Shown here: positions 23,530 through 32,658 of the stretch, piece by piece
Layout: each line of letters opens with the position of its first letter
Numbering within the stretch: the stretch's first letter is position 1
Assembly (NCBI RefSeq): GCF_021483235.1
Contig: NZ_JAKEEC010000013.1
Coordinates: 1-64,000, forward strand
DNA length: 64,000 bases
Origin: Arthrobacter alkaliphilus
GTDB lineage: Bacteria; Actinomycetota; Actinomycetes; Actinomycetales; Micrococcaceae
Direction of reading: 5' to 3'
Position numbers and translations under genes: made by a program
The notes under the pieces: model-generated
Told to the model about the DNA's origin: nothing
Databases searched by the model: none
The model's input: the letters and a program-made list of their open reading frames with translations, nothing else

Positions 23530-24418
23530 GTCTGCCGAAGCCGTCCGGCAGGCCCTTGCGCAGCCGGGGCAGGAGCCGTTCGGCTCCCGCCTCGCTGCCG
23601 CGATGGCTGCCCGCGGGCCCTTGTGCGTCGGCATCGACCCCCACCCCGGACTCCTGGCGGACTGGGGATTGAACGACGACGCCGCCGGCCTGGAAAGCTT
23701 TTCCCTCACCGTCGTGGAGGCCGTGGCGTCGCTCGCTGCCGCGGTCAAGCCGCAGGTGGCACTCTATGAGCGTCACGGCTCGGCCGGGATGGCGGTCCTG
23801 GAACGGACCCTTGCGGCCGCCTCCGATGCCGGTGTCTTGAGCATCGCCGACGCCAAACGCGGAGACATCGGCTCCACGATGGCCGCATATGCCGACGCCT
23901 GGCTACGGGACGGTTCCGCCTTGGCAGCAGACTCGGTGACGCTGAGCCCGTACCTCGGCTTCGAATCGCTGCGCCCGGCCCTGGACCTTGCGGCCGAATC
24001 GGGCCGTGGTGTTTTTGTGCTCGCACTCACGTCCAACCCGGAGGGCAAGTCCGTCCAGCACGTTGGCGGTCCGGAGTCCGTGGCCCGGCGGATCGCCGAG
24101 GCCGCGGGAGCGGAGAACCGCCGCTATCCCGCCGCCCTGCGTACGGGGGGCCTGGGCTCTGTGGGCCTCGTGGTAGGTGCCACGATCGGAGGGGCACTCG
24201 TGGACCTCGGGCTGGACCTCGATGCCGTCCATGGGCCGATCCTCGCGCCCGGGCTGGGCGCACAGGGAGCCACACCGGCGGATTTGCGTGCCACTTTCGG
24301 CGCGGCATACCCGGCGGTCCTCGCGACGTCGAGCCGGGGAATCCTGGCAGCTGGACCAACGATTGCCGGATTGCGGTCCGCCACCGAATCCACCCGCGAC
24401 GGCTTGCTGGACGCCTGA
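23522..24418 (+). CDS. pyrF: orotidine 5'-phosphate decarboxylase, mycobacterial type
   Basis: Decarboxylates OMP to UMP; 298 aa, the longer group seen in Actinobacteria. The catalytic motif [10 protein letters not shown] is at about 100-109, [11 protein letters not shown] near 36-46, and [10 protein letters not shown] near the phosphate site. ATG 23522 lies inside the carB end. It is the last pyr gene; pyrD is not in this window. Confidence 0.95.
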
Positions 24419-24527
24419 GCGCCATCTTGGTGGGGCCAATCCATTGCGCTCCGCACTGGCCACAGGATAGCTTCAGGATCAGTCCAATCCGCTATGCACT
24501 CGCTGCCGGCCAAAGGGGGATGTGTCA

Positions 24528-24854
24528 GTGACCTTAAAGGCTCTGTCGCCAGAGGAACGTTCCGATGCCTTGGAAAAAGCAGCGAGAGCCCGGGCAAGGC
24601 GCGCACTCGCGAAGGAACAGCTCAGGACGGGCGAACTCAGCTTTGCCGGCCTGATCAAATCGGCGCAGACTGACGAAGCCATCGCCCGGATGCGTGTTTC
24701 CGAGCTCATCGAGGCCGTGCCGGGCGTTGGTCCGGTACGCGCAGCGGCCATCATGGCGGAGATAGGGATCGCTGCTTCACGCCGGCTCAGGGGCCTGGGA
24801 ATTCACCAGTCCCGGTCGCTGATAGATTTTATGGAAGACAAATACAGCGTTTAA
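24528..24854 (+). CDS. mihF: integration host factor, actinobacterial type (mIHF)
   Basis: A 108-aa nucleoid protein unrelated to the alpha/beta IHF of proteobacteria. It has a long basic N-terminal helix (ALEKAARARARRALAKEQL) and the helix-two-turn-helix DNA-binding core VPGVGPVRAAAIMAEIGIAASRRLRGLG. GTG 24528 is 8 nt after AAAGGGGG; GTG 24522 is also in frame but only 2 nt from it. The position between pyrF and gmk is the conserved one. The stop codon belongs to the first copy of a 10-bp repeat that continues downstream. Confidence 0.93.
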   Translation: MTLKALSPEERSDALEKAARARARRALAKEQLRTGELSFAGLIKSAQTDEAIARMRVSELIEAVPGVGPVRAAAIMAEIGIAASRRLRGLGIHQSRSLIDFMEDKYSV

Positions 24855-24912
24855 ACGAATGCAGCGCTTAAAAAGCACAGCGAATGCAGCGTTTAAGAAC
24901 AACAGCGCTTAA
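24845..24912. repeat. four dispersed copies of CAGCG[T/C]TTAA after mihF
   Basis: Copies lie at 24845-24854 (ending with the mihF stop TAA), 24862-24871, 24887-24896 and 24903-24912, alternating T, C, T, C at the variable base. Copies 2 and 3 share a longer unit (CGAATGCAGCGYTTAA). The array fills the mihF-gmk gap and ends 21 bp before the gmk start. Confidence 0.85.
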
Positions 24913-24933
24913 CGCCCCTCCACGAAGGACGAT

Positions 24934-25506
24934 GTGAGCAAGAATCCGGGACTGACCGTCCTCGCAGGCCCCACTGCCGTTGGCAAGGGAACAGTATCTA
25001 CATATATCCGGGACAATTACCCCGAGGTCTGGCTGTCGGTTTCAGCCACCACCCGCGCACCGCGGCCGGGGGAGAAGGACGGGGTCCACTACTTCTTCAA
25101 AACCGCCGAAGAGTTCGACGCGCTGGTTGAGGACGGGCAGTTGCTTGAATGGGCCGTTGTCCACGGAAGGAACCGCTACGGCACGCTCCGCAGCACCGTG
25201 GACGCTGCCATCGCCGAAGGCAAGTCCGTGCTGTTGGAGATCGATTTGCAGGGCGCCCGCCAGGTCAAGGCGGCAGTTCCGGACGCCAATTTCGTGTTCC
25301 TTGCTCCGCCCAGCTGGGACGAAATGGTCCGCCGCTTGGTGGGACGCGGCACTGAAACCCCGGAAGAACAGCAGCGCCGGCTGGAAACCGCTAAACTGGA
25401 ACTTGCCGCTGAACCGGAGTTTGACCACACCGTCATCAATGACGACGTACGCCGGGCAGCGGACGAGCTTGTTTCACTCATGGGGCTTACCCCGCACCAG
25501 CGCTAA
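24934..25506 (+). CDS. gmk: guanylate kinase
   Basis: Phosphorylates GMP/dGMP; 190 aa. The P-loop is [11 protein letters not shown], with [19 protein letters not shown] (GMP-binding) and [13 protein letters not shown] following. GTG 24934 follows GAAGGACGAT. It is the second gene of the mihF-gmk-rpoZ-coaBC run. Confidence 0.96.
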   Translation: MSKNPGLTVLAGPTAVGKGTVSTYIRDNYPEVWLSVSATTRAPRPGEKDGVHYFFKTAEEFDALVEDGQLLEWAVVHGRNRYGTLRSTVDAAIAEGKSVLLEIDLQGARQVKAAVPDANFVFLAPPSWDEMVRRLVGRGTETPEEQQRRLETAKLELAAEPEFDHTVINDDVRRAADELVSLMGLTPHQR

Positions 25507-25545
25507 GCGCTAGCAGTTGTCAGCCCGTTAGAATTTGGAGAATTC

Positions 25546-25806
25546 GTGTCCACGAACCTTGAAGGCATCATCAACCCGCCGATCGACGAGCTGCTTGCTG
25601 CTGCCGATTCCAAGTACGGCCTGGTGATTTTCGGCGCCAAGCGCGCACGCCAGATCAACGCGTACTACGCCCAGCTGCACGAGGGCCTCTTCGAGTACGT
25701 CGGCCCGCTGGTCGACACCAAGCTGAACGAGAAGTCGCTTTCCATCGCCCTGCGCGAGATCAACGAAGGCCTGCTGGTTTCCACGCCCATCGAGCCCGCA
25801 GAGTAA
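25546..25806 (+). CDS. rpoZ: DNA-directed RNA polymerase omega subunit
   Basis: Small RNAP assembly subunit, 86 aa. Conserved core: [30 protein letters not shown] (helices binding beta-prime), then [19 protein letters not shown] 25546 follows GGAG. The position after gmk is standard. Confidence 0.95.
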   Translation: MSTNLEGIINPPIDELLAAADSKYGLVIFGAKRARQINAYYAQLHEGLFEYVGPLVDTKLNEKSLSIALREINEGLLVSTPIEPAE

Positions 25807-25832
25807 GCAGACTGCCTGTTGACGGAGGTCAC

Positions 25833-27080
25833 GTGCGCATAGTCCTCGGAGTCGGGGGAGGGATCGCAGCCTACAAGGTTGCATCGCTCCTCCGGCTTTT
25901 TACTGAAGCCGGACACAACGTCACGGTCATTCCCACTGAGGCCGCCGTCCGCTTTGTCGGCGTGGCTACGTGGGAGGCCCTCTCGGGCAATCCAGTGAGC
26001 AACAGCGTCTTTGACGATGTCGAGAAGGTCAACCACGTCCGTCTCGGCCATGAGGCGGACCTCATTGTGGTCGCCCCGGCAACCGCAGACCTGCTTGCGA
26101 AGGCAGCAACCGGACAAGCGGGGGACCTGCTTACCAACACGCTGCTCATGGCCCACGGCCCGGTTCTTTTCGCCCCGGCCATGCACACCGAAATGTGGCA
26201 GAACCAAGCCACCCAGGCGAACGTGGAAACACTCCGCAGCAGGGGAATCACCGTTCTGGAACCCGCGGTGGGCCGGCTGACAGGCGCGGACTCCGGGCCG
26301 GGCAGGCTGCCCGAGCCGGAAGCGATCTTCGCGGCCGCCATGGCGTTGGTGGGCGCCTCCTCGCCTTCAGGCCGCATTGCCGGATCGAAACCGCTGGCCG
26401 GGCGCACCATCACGATCTCCGCCGGCGGCACCAGGGAGCCCCTGGACCCAGTCCGTTTCCTCGGGAACAGGTCTTCCGGCAAGCAGGGTGTTGCCCTGGC
26501 CGCCGCTGCTCTCGACGCAGGTGCCCACGTGAGGTTCCTCGCTGCCCACATGGACGTGCAGGCACCCGCAGGGGTCGAACTGGTCCAGGTCGAATCCGCG
26601 CTGGAACTGCGTGACGCAGCGCTGGAAGCCGCCGTCGGCTCCGACGTCGTGATCATGGCCGCGGCTGTCGCGGATTTCCGGCCTGCCGAGGTTTCAGGCA
26701 CGAAGATCAAGAAGGCCAATGGCAACGACGCCCCCGTGGTGCGGCTCGTGCAGAACCCGGACATTCTCCATGAACTCGTGGTGCGGCGCGACGCCGAGGC
26801 ATCCACGCAACTGATCATCGGTTTTGCGGCCGAGACCGGGGACGAGGACGGCAACGTCCTGGAACACGCCACCGCCAAGCTCAAGCGCAAAGGCTGCGAC
26901 CTTTTGGTGGTCAACCAGGTCGGCGTCGGGCAAGTCTTCGGCCAGGACCAGAATTCTGTGATCATTCTCTCCGGCCATGGCGCGGCGCCGCAGTCCGCGG
27001 CGGGTTCCAAATCCGACGTCGCCGCCGCCGTCATTGACCGGATCAGCAGCGAATTAAGCCAAGTGCGCCCCGCCACCTAG
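25833..27080 (+). CDS. coaBC: bifunctional phosphopantothenoylcysteine decarboxylase / phosphopantothenate-cysteine ligase
   Basis: Two steps of coenzyme A synthesis. The N-terminal CoaC flavoprotein half has GGIAAYK at 9-15, the active-site His in NHVRLGHEADLIVVAPATA, and PAMHTEMW. The CoaB ligase half has ISAGGTREPLDPVRFLGNRSSGKQG, MAAAVADFRP and the KLKRKGCDLLVVNQV region. GTG 25833 follows GGAGG. 415 aa, full length. Confidence 0.96.
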   Translation: MRIVLGVGGGIAAYKVASLLRLFTEAGHNVTVIPTEAAVRFVGVATWEALSGNPVSNSVFDDVEKVNHVRLGHEADLIVVAPATADLLAKAATGQAGDLLTNTLLMAHGPVLFAPAMHTEMWQNQATQANVETLRSRGITVLEPAVGRLTGADSGPGRLPEPEAIFAAAMALVGASSPSGRIAGSKPLAGRTITISAGGTREPLDPVRFLGNRSSGKQGVALAAAALDAGAHVRFLAAHMDVQAPAGVELVQVESALELRDAALEAAVGSDVVIMAAAVADFRPAEVSGTKIKKANGNDAPVVRLVQNPDILHELVVRRDAEASTQLIIGFAAETGDEDGNVLEHATAKLKRKGCDLLVVNQVGVGQVFGQDQNSVIILSGHGAAPQSAAGSKSDVAAAVIDRISSELSQVRPAT

Positions 27081-27172
27081 GCGCCGGGCAAGGCTCATGA
27101 GCCAGCTGGCCCATCCTTAGCATTGGGACATACGGCGGAAGCCGGCCGTCCCCAACCGAGTAAGGTAGTCGA

Positions 27173-28402
27173 GTGACTTTACCGCTGCACCATGAATCCC
27201 ACGGCACCCCGTCCAAGCTCCGGCTCTTCACATCCGAGTCGGTTACCGAGGGGCACCCGGACAAGATCTGCGACCAGATCAGCGACGCCATCCTTGACGC
27301 GCTCCTGGCGGCAGACCCCGAGTCGCGCGTTGCCGTTGAAACCATGGCCACCACCGGCTTGGTGCACGTTGCCGGTGAAGTCACCACGGATGCGTACGTT
27401 GAAATCCCGCAGATCGTCCGCGAGACCATCCTCGGAATCGGTTACGATTCGTCCGCCAATGGCTTCGACGGCGCCCGTTGCGGCGTGTCTGTCTCCATTG
27501 GACAGCAGTCCAATGACATCGCCGGCGGCGTCTTCAACTCGCTCGAAGCGCGCGAAGGCCGCCAGGAGGACGACTACGACCTCCAAGGCGCCGGTGACCA
27601 GGGCATCATGTTCGGCTATGCGAGCGACGAGACCCCGTCCTACATGCCGACGCCCATTTGGCTCGCGCACCGGCTGTCCGAGCGTCTCACTGAAGTCCGC
27701 AAGAGCGGCGAGCTGGCGTACTTGCGCCCTGACGGCAAGACCCAGGTGACGGTCGGCTACGACCGGGACCGTCCGGTTTCCGTTGAGACGGTGGTCATCT
27801 CCAGCCAGCATGCCGAAGAAGCCCACCTCGATCAGCTGCGCGCAGATCTCGCCTCGCACGTGATCGATCCCGTCCTGGCTGTGTCCAACCTGGACATCTC
27901 GCATGTCACAAATATCCTCAACCCCGCCGGCGCCTTCGTCATCGGCGGTCCCGTGGGTGACGCCGGGCTGACCGGCCGGAAGATCATCGTTGACACGTAC
28001 GGCGGATTTGCCCGCCACGGCGGCGGTGCCTTCTCCGGTAAGGATCCGTCGAAGGTGGACCGCTCTGCGGCCTACGCGATGCGCTGGGTGGCGAAGAACG
28101 TCGTGGCGGCTGGCTTGGCCAAGCGGGCCGAAATCCAGATCGCCTACGCGATCGGCCAAGCGCGTCCGGTAGGCACCTACGTCGAAACCTTCGGCACTGA
28201 GACCGTTGATCCGGCGAAGATCAGCGAGGCGATCGCGGAGATCTTCGACTTGCGTCCGCGCGCCATCATCGACGCCCTCGACCTCAAGCGCCCCATCTAC
28301 GCCAAGACCGCAGCGCACGGCCACTTCGGCCGCGAAGAACCGGACTTCACGTGGGAACGATTGGACCGCGTGGACGAACTGAAGGAATTCTTCAACGCCT
28401 GA
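27173..28402 (+). CDS. metK: S-adenosylmethionine synthetase
   Basis: Makes SAM from methionine and ATP; 409 aa. Motifs: [18 protein letters not shown] near the N-terminus, [12 protein letters not shown] (methionine-binding loop), [22 protein letters not shown] (P-loop) and [17 protein letters not shown] 27173. The 92-bp upstream gap holds two adjoining palindromes (GGCTCATGAGCC 27092-27103 and GCCAGCTGGC 27101-27110) but no recognisable SAM riboswitch. Confidence 0.97.
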   Translation: MTLPLHHESHGTPSKLRLFTSESVTEGHPDKICDQISDAILDALLAADPESRVAVETMATTGLVHVAGEVTTDAYVEIPQIVRETILGIGYDSSANGFDGARCGVSVSIGQQSNDIAGGVFNSLEAREGRQEDDYDLQGAGDQGIMFGYASDETPSYMPTPIWLAHRLSERLTEVRKSGELAYLRPDGKTQVTVGYDRDRPVSVETVVISSQHAEEAHLDQLRADLASHVIDPVLAVSNLDISHVTNILNPAGAFVIGGPVGDAGLTGRKIIVDTYGGFARHGGGAFSGKDPSKVDRSAAYAMRWVAKNVVAAGLAKRAEIQIAYAIGQARPVGTYVETFGTETVDPAKISEAIAEIFDLRPRAIIDALDLKRPIYAKTAAHGHFGREEPDFTWERLDRVDELKEFFNA

Positions 28403-28489
28403 CGTGGCCGCTCCAGCCGGAACCGGAATTGTCGGTGGTGCCTGCTTGGATTGCGATAAAGCATCCGGCACTTCAGGGAGGTGACAAGC

Positions 28490-30622
28490 ATGGGCGACGG
28501 TTCATTGCTTCCCTTTGCCGCGCCGCAGTCCTCGCCGGCCCATCAGCCGTCCCTGCTCCAAGGCTTCCCCCTGCGCGGGAAGGACGCGGCCGGGCCGCCG
28601 CTCGCCGCCAGCAACCCGGTAGCCCGGGTCCTGATCGAATCCTCCTTGCCGCATCTGGACAGGCCCTTTGACTACAGCGTCCCGGCCGAGTTGGACCGGA
28701 CCGCGCTGCCAGGCGTCCGGGTCAAAGTCCGCTTCAGCGGCCAGGAACTCAGCGGCTACGTCCTGGAGCGCATGGAATCGTCGGAAGCCGGACATGCCCT
28801 GACCCCACTCCTCAAAGTGGTTTCAGCCGTCCCGGTGCTGACTCCCGCATTGCTGGAGCTCGCCTCAAGCGTAGCCGCGCGCTACGCCGGGACGCTCAGC
28901 GACGTCCTCCGCACGGCAATTCCTCCCCGCGTCGCGCGGCTGGAAAAGCAGTTCCTCTCCGGCGAGTCCCTCCTGGACGGCAATTCCCCGCTGGACAGTC
29001 CTGCAGGACAGACCGAGACCGCTTCGTACGCCCAAGCGGCCTGGGCTTCCTACACCAACGGAGCGCCCTACCTGCAACACCTGGCCGGGGGCGGCTCACC
29101 CCGCGCGGTCTTGACGGCGGCGCAGGGTTTCGGACCCGCAGCCTGGCCCGGGCTGGTGGCATCCGCGGTGGCGGCCGTCCGCTCCTCCGGGCGCGGCGCC
29201 GTCGTCGTCGTTCCCGACTACCGCGATCTTGACCGCATGGAGGCTGCGCTGCGCGCTGTCCTGCCGCCCGGAGAGATCGCTCGCCTGACGGCCGACGACG
29301 GCCAGACACCGCGGTACCGGAGTTACCTTCGGCTCCTCAGCGGCGCCGCGACGGTGGCAGTAGGCACCCGCTCCGCCGCATACGCTCCGGTGCGCGACCT
29401 TGGGCTGGTGGTCTGCTGGGACGACGGCGACGACCTCCACATTGACCAGCGGGCTCCCTACGCCCACACCCGGGAAATCCTGCTCTTGCGTTCGGAACAG
29501 GAGTCGGCTGCGTGCCTCATGGCTGCGCACAGCCGCAGCACAGAGCTTCAGCGGCTTGTCGAGGGCGGGTGGGCCGTTCCAGTGGAAGCGCCGCGTCAAG
29601 TGGTCCGCGCCATGACGCCCAGGGTGCTCAATACGGCTGACAGCTTCGAGCAGGAACGCGACCCCCTGGCGAAGATCGCACGATTGCCCGCCGCCGCCTG
29701 GCGGGCAGCCAAAGAAGGACTGGAACGCGGACCCGTCCTGGTCCAGGTTGCCCGGGCCGGCTATGCCCCCTCCCTGGTGTGCGAGGATTGCCGCGAACCC
29801 GCCCGGTGCAACAACTGCCAGGGTCCCTTGGCAATCGCAGGACAATCGGCCCTGCCGCAGTGCCGCTGGTGCTCCACGCCGGCACCGGAATGGCGTTGCC
29901 GGCATTGCGGCGGCGGCCGTCTCCGCAGGGGTGCCGCCGGAGTGCTGCGGACCGCGGAAGAACTGGGCAGGGCTTTTCCAGGCAAGCCCGTCGTGACATC
30001 GTCGGGCGACCAGGTCAAGGCCGCAGTGTCCGAAGCCCGTGCCTTGGTGGTCGCAACCGTGGGGGCCGAACCGGTCGCGGCAGGCGGCTACGCAGCGGCG
30101 CTGCTCCTGGACGGCAATTCGCTACTGCGCCGGGAAAACCTGCGCGCCGGCGAGGACACGGTACGGCGATGGTTCAATGCCGCGGCCCTCGTGCGGCCCG
30201 CGAATGAAGGCGGACTCGTCGTCGTTACCGCAGACGACACCACCGCGACAGGTGCCCTGTTGCGCTGGGACCCGGCGGGATATGCCTCCCGCGAACTTGC
30301 CTTGCGGAAGGAGCTCGAGTTGCCGCCCGCCGTGCGGATCGCCTCAGTGACCGGCAAGAGGGCCGACGTCGTGCATTTCACCGAAAGCCTGGCCGGCACC
30401 ATCCAACTCCGCACCGTGGGCCCCGCGCCGGTCTCGCTCGCCTTGTCGGCCCAGCGCGCCCCAGGGCTGGACGACGATCCTGACGTCAGGACGCTGATCT
30501 TCATTCCCTATGCCCAGGCGGCTGTTGCCACCCAGTCCATGAGGGCCGTCAAAGCCGCAAGCGCGGCGAAGCGCACTTCGGGGCCGGTGCAATTGCGGCT
30601 CGACGGCGTCGACGTCCTCTAG
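28490..30622 (+). CDS. priA: primosomal protein N' (PriA), helicase motifs degenerate
   Basis: This 710-aa PriA homologue retains the 3'-DNA-binding domain (VLIESSLPHLDRPFDYSVP, VRVKVRFSGQELSGYV) and the cysteine-rich zinc domain (CEDCREPARCNNCQ ... CRWCSTPAPEWRCRHCGGG). Where Walker A (GxTGSGKT) should be, the sequence reads AAQGFGPAAWPG, and the DEAH box is replaced by CWDDGDDLHID. It therefore should not bind or hydrolyse ATP, as known for actinobacterial PriA. ATG 28490 sits after a near-perfect AGGGAGGTGA; GTG 28481 is inside that site. Its stop and that of the convergent glycosyltransferase share the tetramer CTAG. Confidence 0.93.
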   Translation: MGDGSLLPFAAPQSSPAHQPSLLQGFPLRGKDAAGPPLAASNPVARVLIESSLPHLDRPFDYSVPAELDRTALPGVRVKVRFSGQELSGYVLERMESSEAGHALTPLLKVVSAVPVLTPALLELASSVAARYAGTLSDVLRTAIPPRVARLEKQFLSGESLLDGNSPLDSPAGQTETASYAQAAWASYTNGAPYLQHLAGGGSPRAVLTAAQGFGPAAWPGLVASAVAAVRSSGRGAVVVVPDYRDLDRMEAALRAVLPPGEIARLTADDGQTPRYRSYLRLLSGAATVAVGTRSAAYAPVRDLGLVVCWDDGDDLHIDQRAPYAHTREILLLRSEQESAACLMAAHSRSTELQRLVEGGWAVPVEAPRQVVRAMTPRVLNTADSFEQERDPLAKIARLPAAAWRAAKEGLERGPVLVQVARAGYAPSLVCEDCREPARCNNCQGPLAIAGQSALPQCRWCSTPAPEWRCRHCGGGRLRRGAAGVLRTAEELGRAFPGKPVVTSSGDQVKAAVSEARALVVATVGAEPVAAGGYAAALLLDGNSLLRRENLRAGEDTVRRWFNAAALVRPANEGGLVVVTADDTTATGALLRWDPAGYASRELALRKELELPPAVRIASVTGKRADVVHFTESLAGTIQLRTVGPAPVSLALSAQRAPGLDDDPDVRTLIFIPYAQAAVATQSMRAVKAASAAKRTSGPVQLRLDGVDVL

Positions 30623-31704
30623 CGCCGTTTGCGGCTGCGCATCGCAACGATCTCTTCGGCCACGGCCAGCAGTTGGCGGGCCGACTCGTCCCACGAGAAA
30701 TCGGCCGCACGTTCCACGGAGCGGCGTGAGCGCGCTTGCCACACTTCGCCGTCTTCGAGGGCCTTCACGGCTGCGGCGAACTCGCCGGGCGATTCGGGGT
30801 CAACGTAGCTCACGGCGTCCCCGCCCACCTCACGGAAGATGGGGGTGTCGCTGGCGATCACCGGAGTGCCAAGTGCCATCGCCTCGACCAAGGGAAGGCC
30901 GTAACCTTCCGCCCTGGACAGGCTGACGAGCGCGGTGGCCCGGAGCAGGAGGGAATCGTATTCGGCATCCGTGACTCCGTTGTGGAACTCGACGCTGGCA
31001 CCAGGCGGGACCAAGCCCTCCAGTTCGGCGCGGCGCCCGGGGGTGATCCTGCTGAGCAGATGCAGTGTGAATCCGGGCAATTCGGCCATCCCCTGGATCA
31101 TGGTCTCCACATTTTTGTAGGGCATGAAGGAACCCATGTAGAGCAGCGACTTCTCAGCGCCGGCGCCCGGATCGCGCGGCGCCTGGCCTGGCTGCGGTGC
31201 GTTGCCCACAATCCGGACTGGTCGGCGCGTCAGCTTGAACTTCGCCATGAGCGACTCGGTGGTGTGGCTGATGGTGGCGACGATGTCGGCCCGGTTGAGC
31301 AGCAGGCGCTGTGGCCAGTATGCCTTGTGGTACAGCCGCCAGAGCAGCCTTACCGGTGCGGGCAGGAAGCCGGGAGGGGCAGGGTGCTCGTAATAGATGA
31401 GGTCGTGCAGGGTCAGTACCAGGCCGTATTTGCGCCCCCAGGTTCCCATCGTCTGCATCGGGCAAACCACCACATCGGCGCCGAGCTTGTTGACTTCGCG
31501 CGCCACGAACAGCTCGCGGGGAGACAGCGGGCTGCCGATGTGCACGTAGGGGACATCCGGGAGGAGCGCCAACTGGCGCTTGTCACTAATGAGCATGGTG
31601 ACATCCGCGATCTTGGACGTCGCCGCGATGAGGCTCGATCCGTAGCGGCTGATCCCGTCATGATGGTCCGTGCGGGTAAAGCGGGCATCTATGACGATTT
31701 TCAC
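30619..31704 (-). CDS. glycosyltransferase family 4-type (GT-B)
   Basis: This 361-aa retaining glycosyltransferase has the GT-B fold. The N-terminal domain starts MKIVIDARFTRTDHHDGISRYG, the donor-domain start is SLLYMGSFMPYKNVETMI, and the nucleotide-sugar motif SRAEGYGLPLVEAMALGTPVIASD contains the EX7E pair. There is no membrane segment, so it is probably a cytoplasmic or membrane-peripheral enzyme acting on a lipid or polysaccharide acceptor; the substrate cannot be read. GTG 31704 overlaps the hydrolase stop (GTGA), so the two are coupled. Confidence 0.9.
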   Translation of the reverse strand: MKIVIDARFTRTDHHDGISRYGSSLIAATSKIADVTMLISDKRQLALLPDVPYVHIGSPLSPRELFVAREVNKLGADVVVCPMQTMGTWGRKYGLVLTLHDLIYYEHPAPPGFLPAPVRLLWRLYHKAYWPQRLLLNRADIVATISHTTESLMAKFKLTRRPVRIVGNAPQPGQAPRDPGAGAEKSLLYMGSFMPYKNVETMIQGMAELPGFTLHLLSRITPGRRAELEGLVPPGASVEFHNGVTDAEYDSLLLRATALVSLSRAEGYGLPLVEAMALGTPVIASDTPIFREVGGDAVSYVDPESPGEFAAAVKALEDGEVWQARSRRSVERAADFSWDESARQLLAVAEEIVAMRSRKRR

Positions 31705-32648
31705 GCGGGGTGTTCCTCCAGGAAGCTGCGGATGGCGGCGGCGGCAGGCGCCGGTGTCTCGTAATGGATCAGATGCCCGACGTCGGGGATCACTTCCAGC
31801 GTGCCGTCCGGGAGCAACTCCAGGAGCTTGTGCTGGTCCCGGAGCAGGGCGATCTCGTCCTTCTCGCCGGCTACGAGCAACACGGGAAGGTCCAGTTGCC
31901 CGGCGACTTCGGCCACGTGGCTGGACACCGACGCCCGGAATGACTCCAGGAGGCTCGCGCGGTCGGCGAACGCGGAGAAGTACGCATCGTGCTGGCCATG
32001 CACAAAAGCCCGGAGTTCCTTGTCCCGGGTCTTTGCCATCGTGGCGCTCATGACGCGGACTATGATGCGGCTGCGCAAGACGGCGAGTCCAAGCCGGCGG
32101 GGGAGCTTGGCGGAGACCTGGTAGTACAGGACCGCGAGTTTGGTCATGAGGCCCTTGGGGCCCTCAAGCGCGGGGGCCGCGATGGGATTGACCAGGATCA
32201 GCGAACGGATGGCGCCCGGGTTCGCCGCGGCGAAGTGGCTCGCGACGATGGATCCGAAGGAGTGCCCCAGGAGAACGGTGTCCGCTCCGAGGCCCAGGGC
32301 CGCCATGAAACCGCTGATGAACTTCCCGTAGCGTTCCACGGTGTGCGGCTCTCCCGAGAAAGGCTCCGAGCTGCCAAAGCCGGGAAGGTCGGGCATGATG
32401 ACCCGCATTTCCGGCAGGTGGTCTACTACGCGGAGCAGGCCGTGGTGGTCGCCGCGGAAGCCGTGGATGACCAGGATGGTGCGTGTGGCCGCGGTCACCG
32501 TGACCGGTTCGTAGCACCAATAGGCCACGTTGCTGCCGTCGACGTCGACGTCCGAGGCACTCGTCCGCGAGGCGAGGTCCTTGCTGAAGAACTGTCGTGG
32601 GGAAGCTGGTGCGGGTTCGGGGGAGTGGTTGGTGTCCACTTGTTCCAT
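31701..32648 (-). CDS. alpha/beta hydrolase
   Basis: A 315-aa alpha/beta-hydrolase fold protein. The oxyanion region is LVIHGFRGDHHG, the nucleophile elbow is GHSFGS (Ser), acid candidates are in VAGEKDEIALL, and the catalytic His is in DVGHLIHYE. ATG 32648 follows AGGACC by eight bases; upstream in-frame starts would run into the aldo/keto reductase gene. It sits 10 bp after that gene and overlaps the glycosyltransferase, forming a minus-strand operon. Substrate unknown. Confidence 0.9.
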   Translation of the reverse strand: MEQVDTNHSPEPAPASPRQFFSKDLASRTSASDVDVDGSNVAYWCYEPVTVTAATRTILVIHGFRGDHHGLLRVVDHLPEMRVIMPDLPGFGSSEPFSGEPHTVERYGKFISGFMAALGLGADTVLLGHSFGSIVASHFAAANPGAIRSLILVNPIAAPALEGPKGLMTKLAVLYYQVSAKLPRRLGLAVLRSRIIVRVMSATMAKTRDKELRAFVHGQHDAYFSAFADRASLLESFRASVSSHVAEVAGQLDLPVLLVAGEKDEIALLRDQHKLLELLPDGTLEVIPDVGHLIHYETPAPAAAAIRSFLEEHPA

Positions 32649-32658
32649 TCGGCAGGTC

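Noticed and set aside
27081..27172. SAM riboswitch upstream of metK
   Set aside because: The gap is only 92 bp and shows none of the conserved blocks of known SAM riboswitches.
30736..31764. 342-codon plus-strand frame opposite the glycosyltransferase
   Set aside because: The minus strand encodes a clear GT-B enzyme; the plus frame is a shadow.
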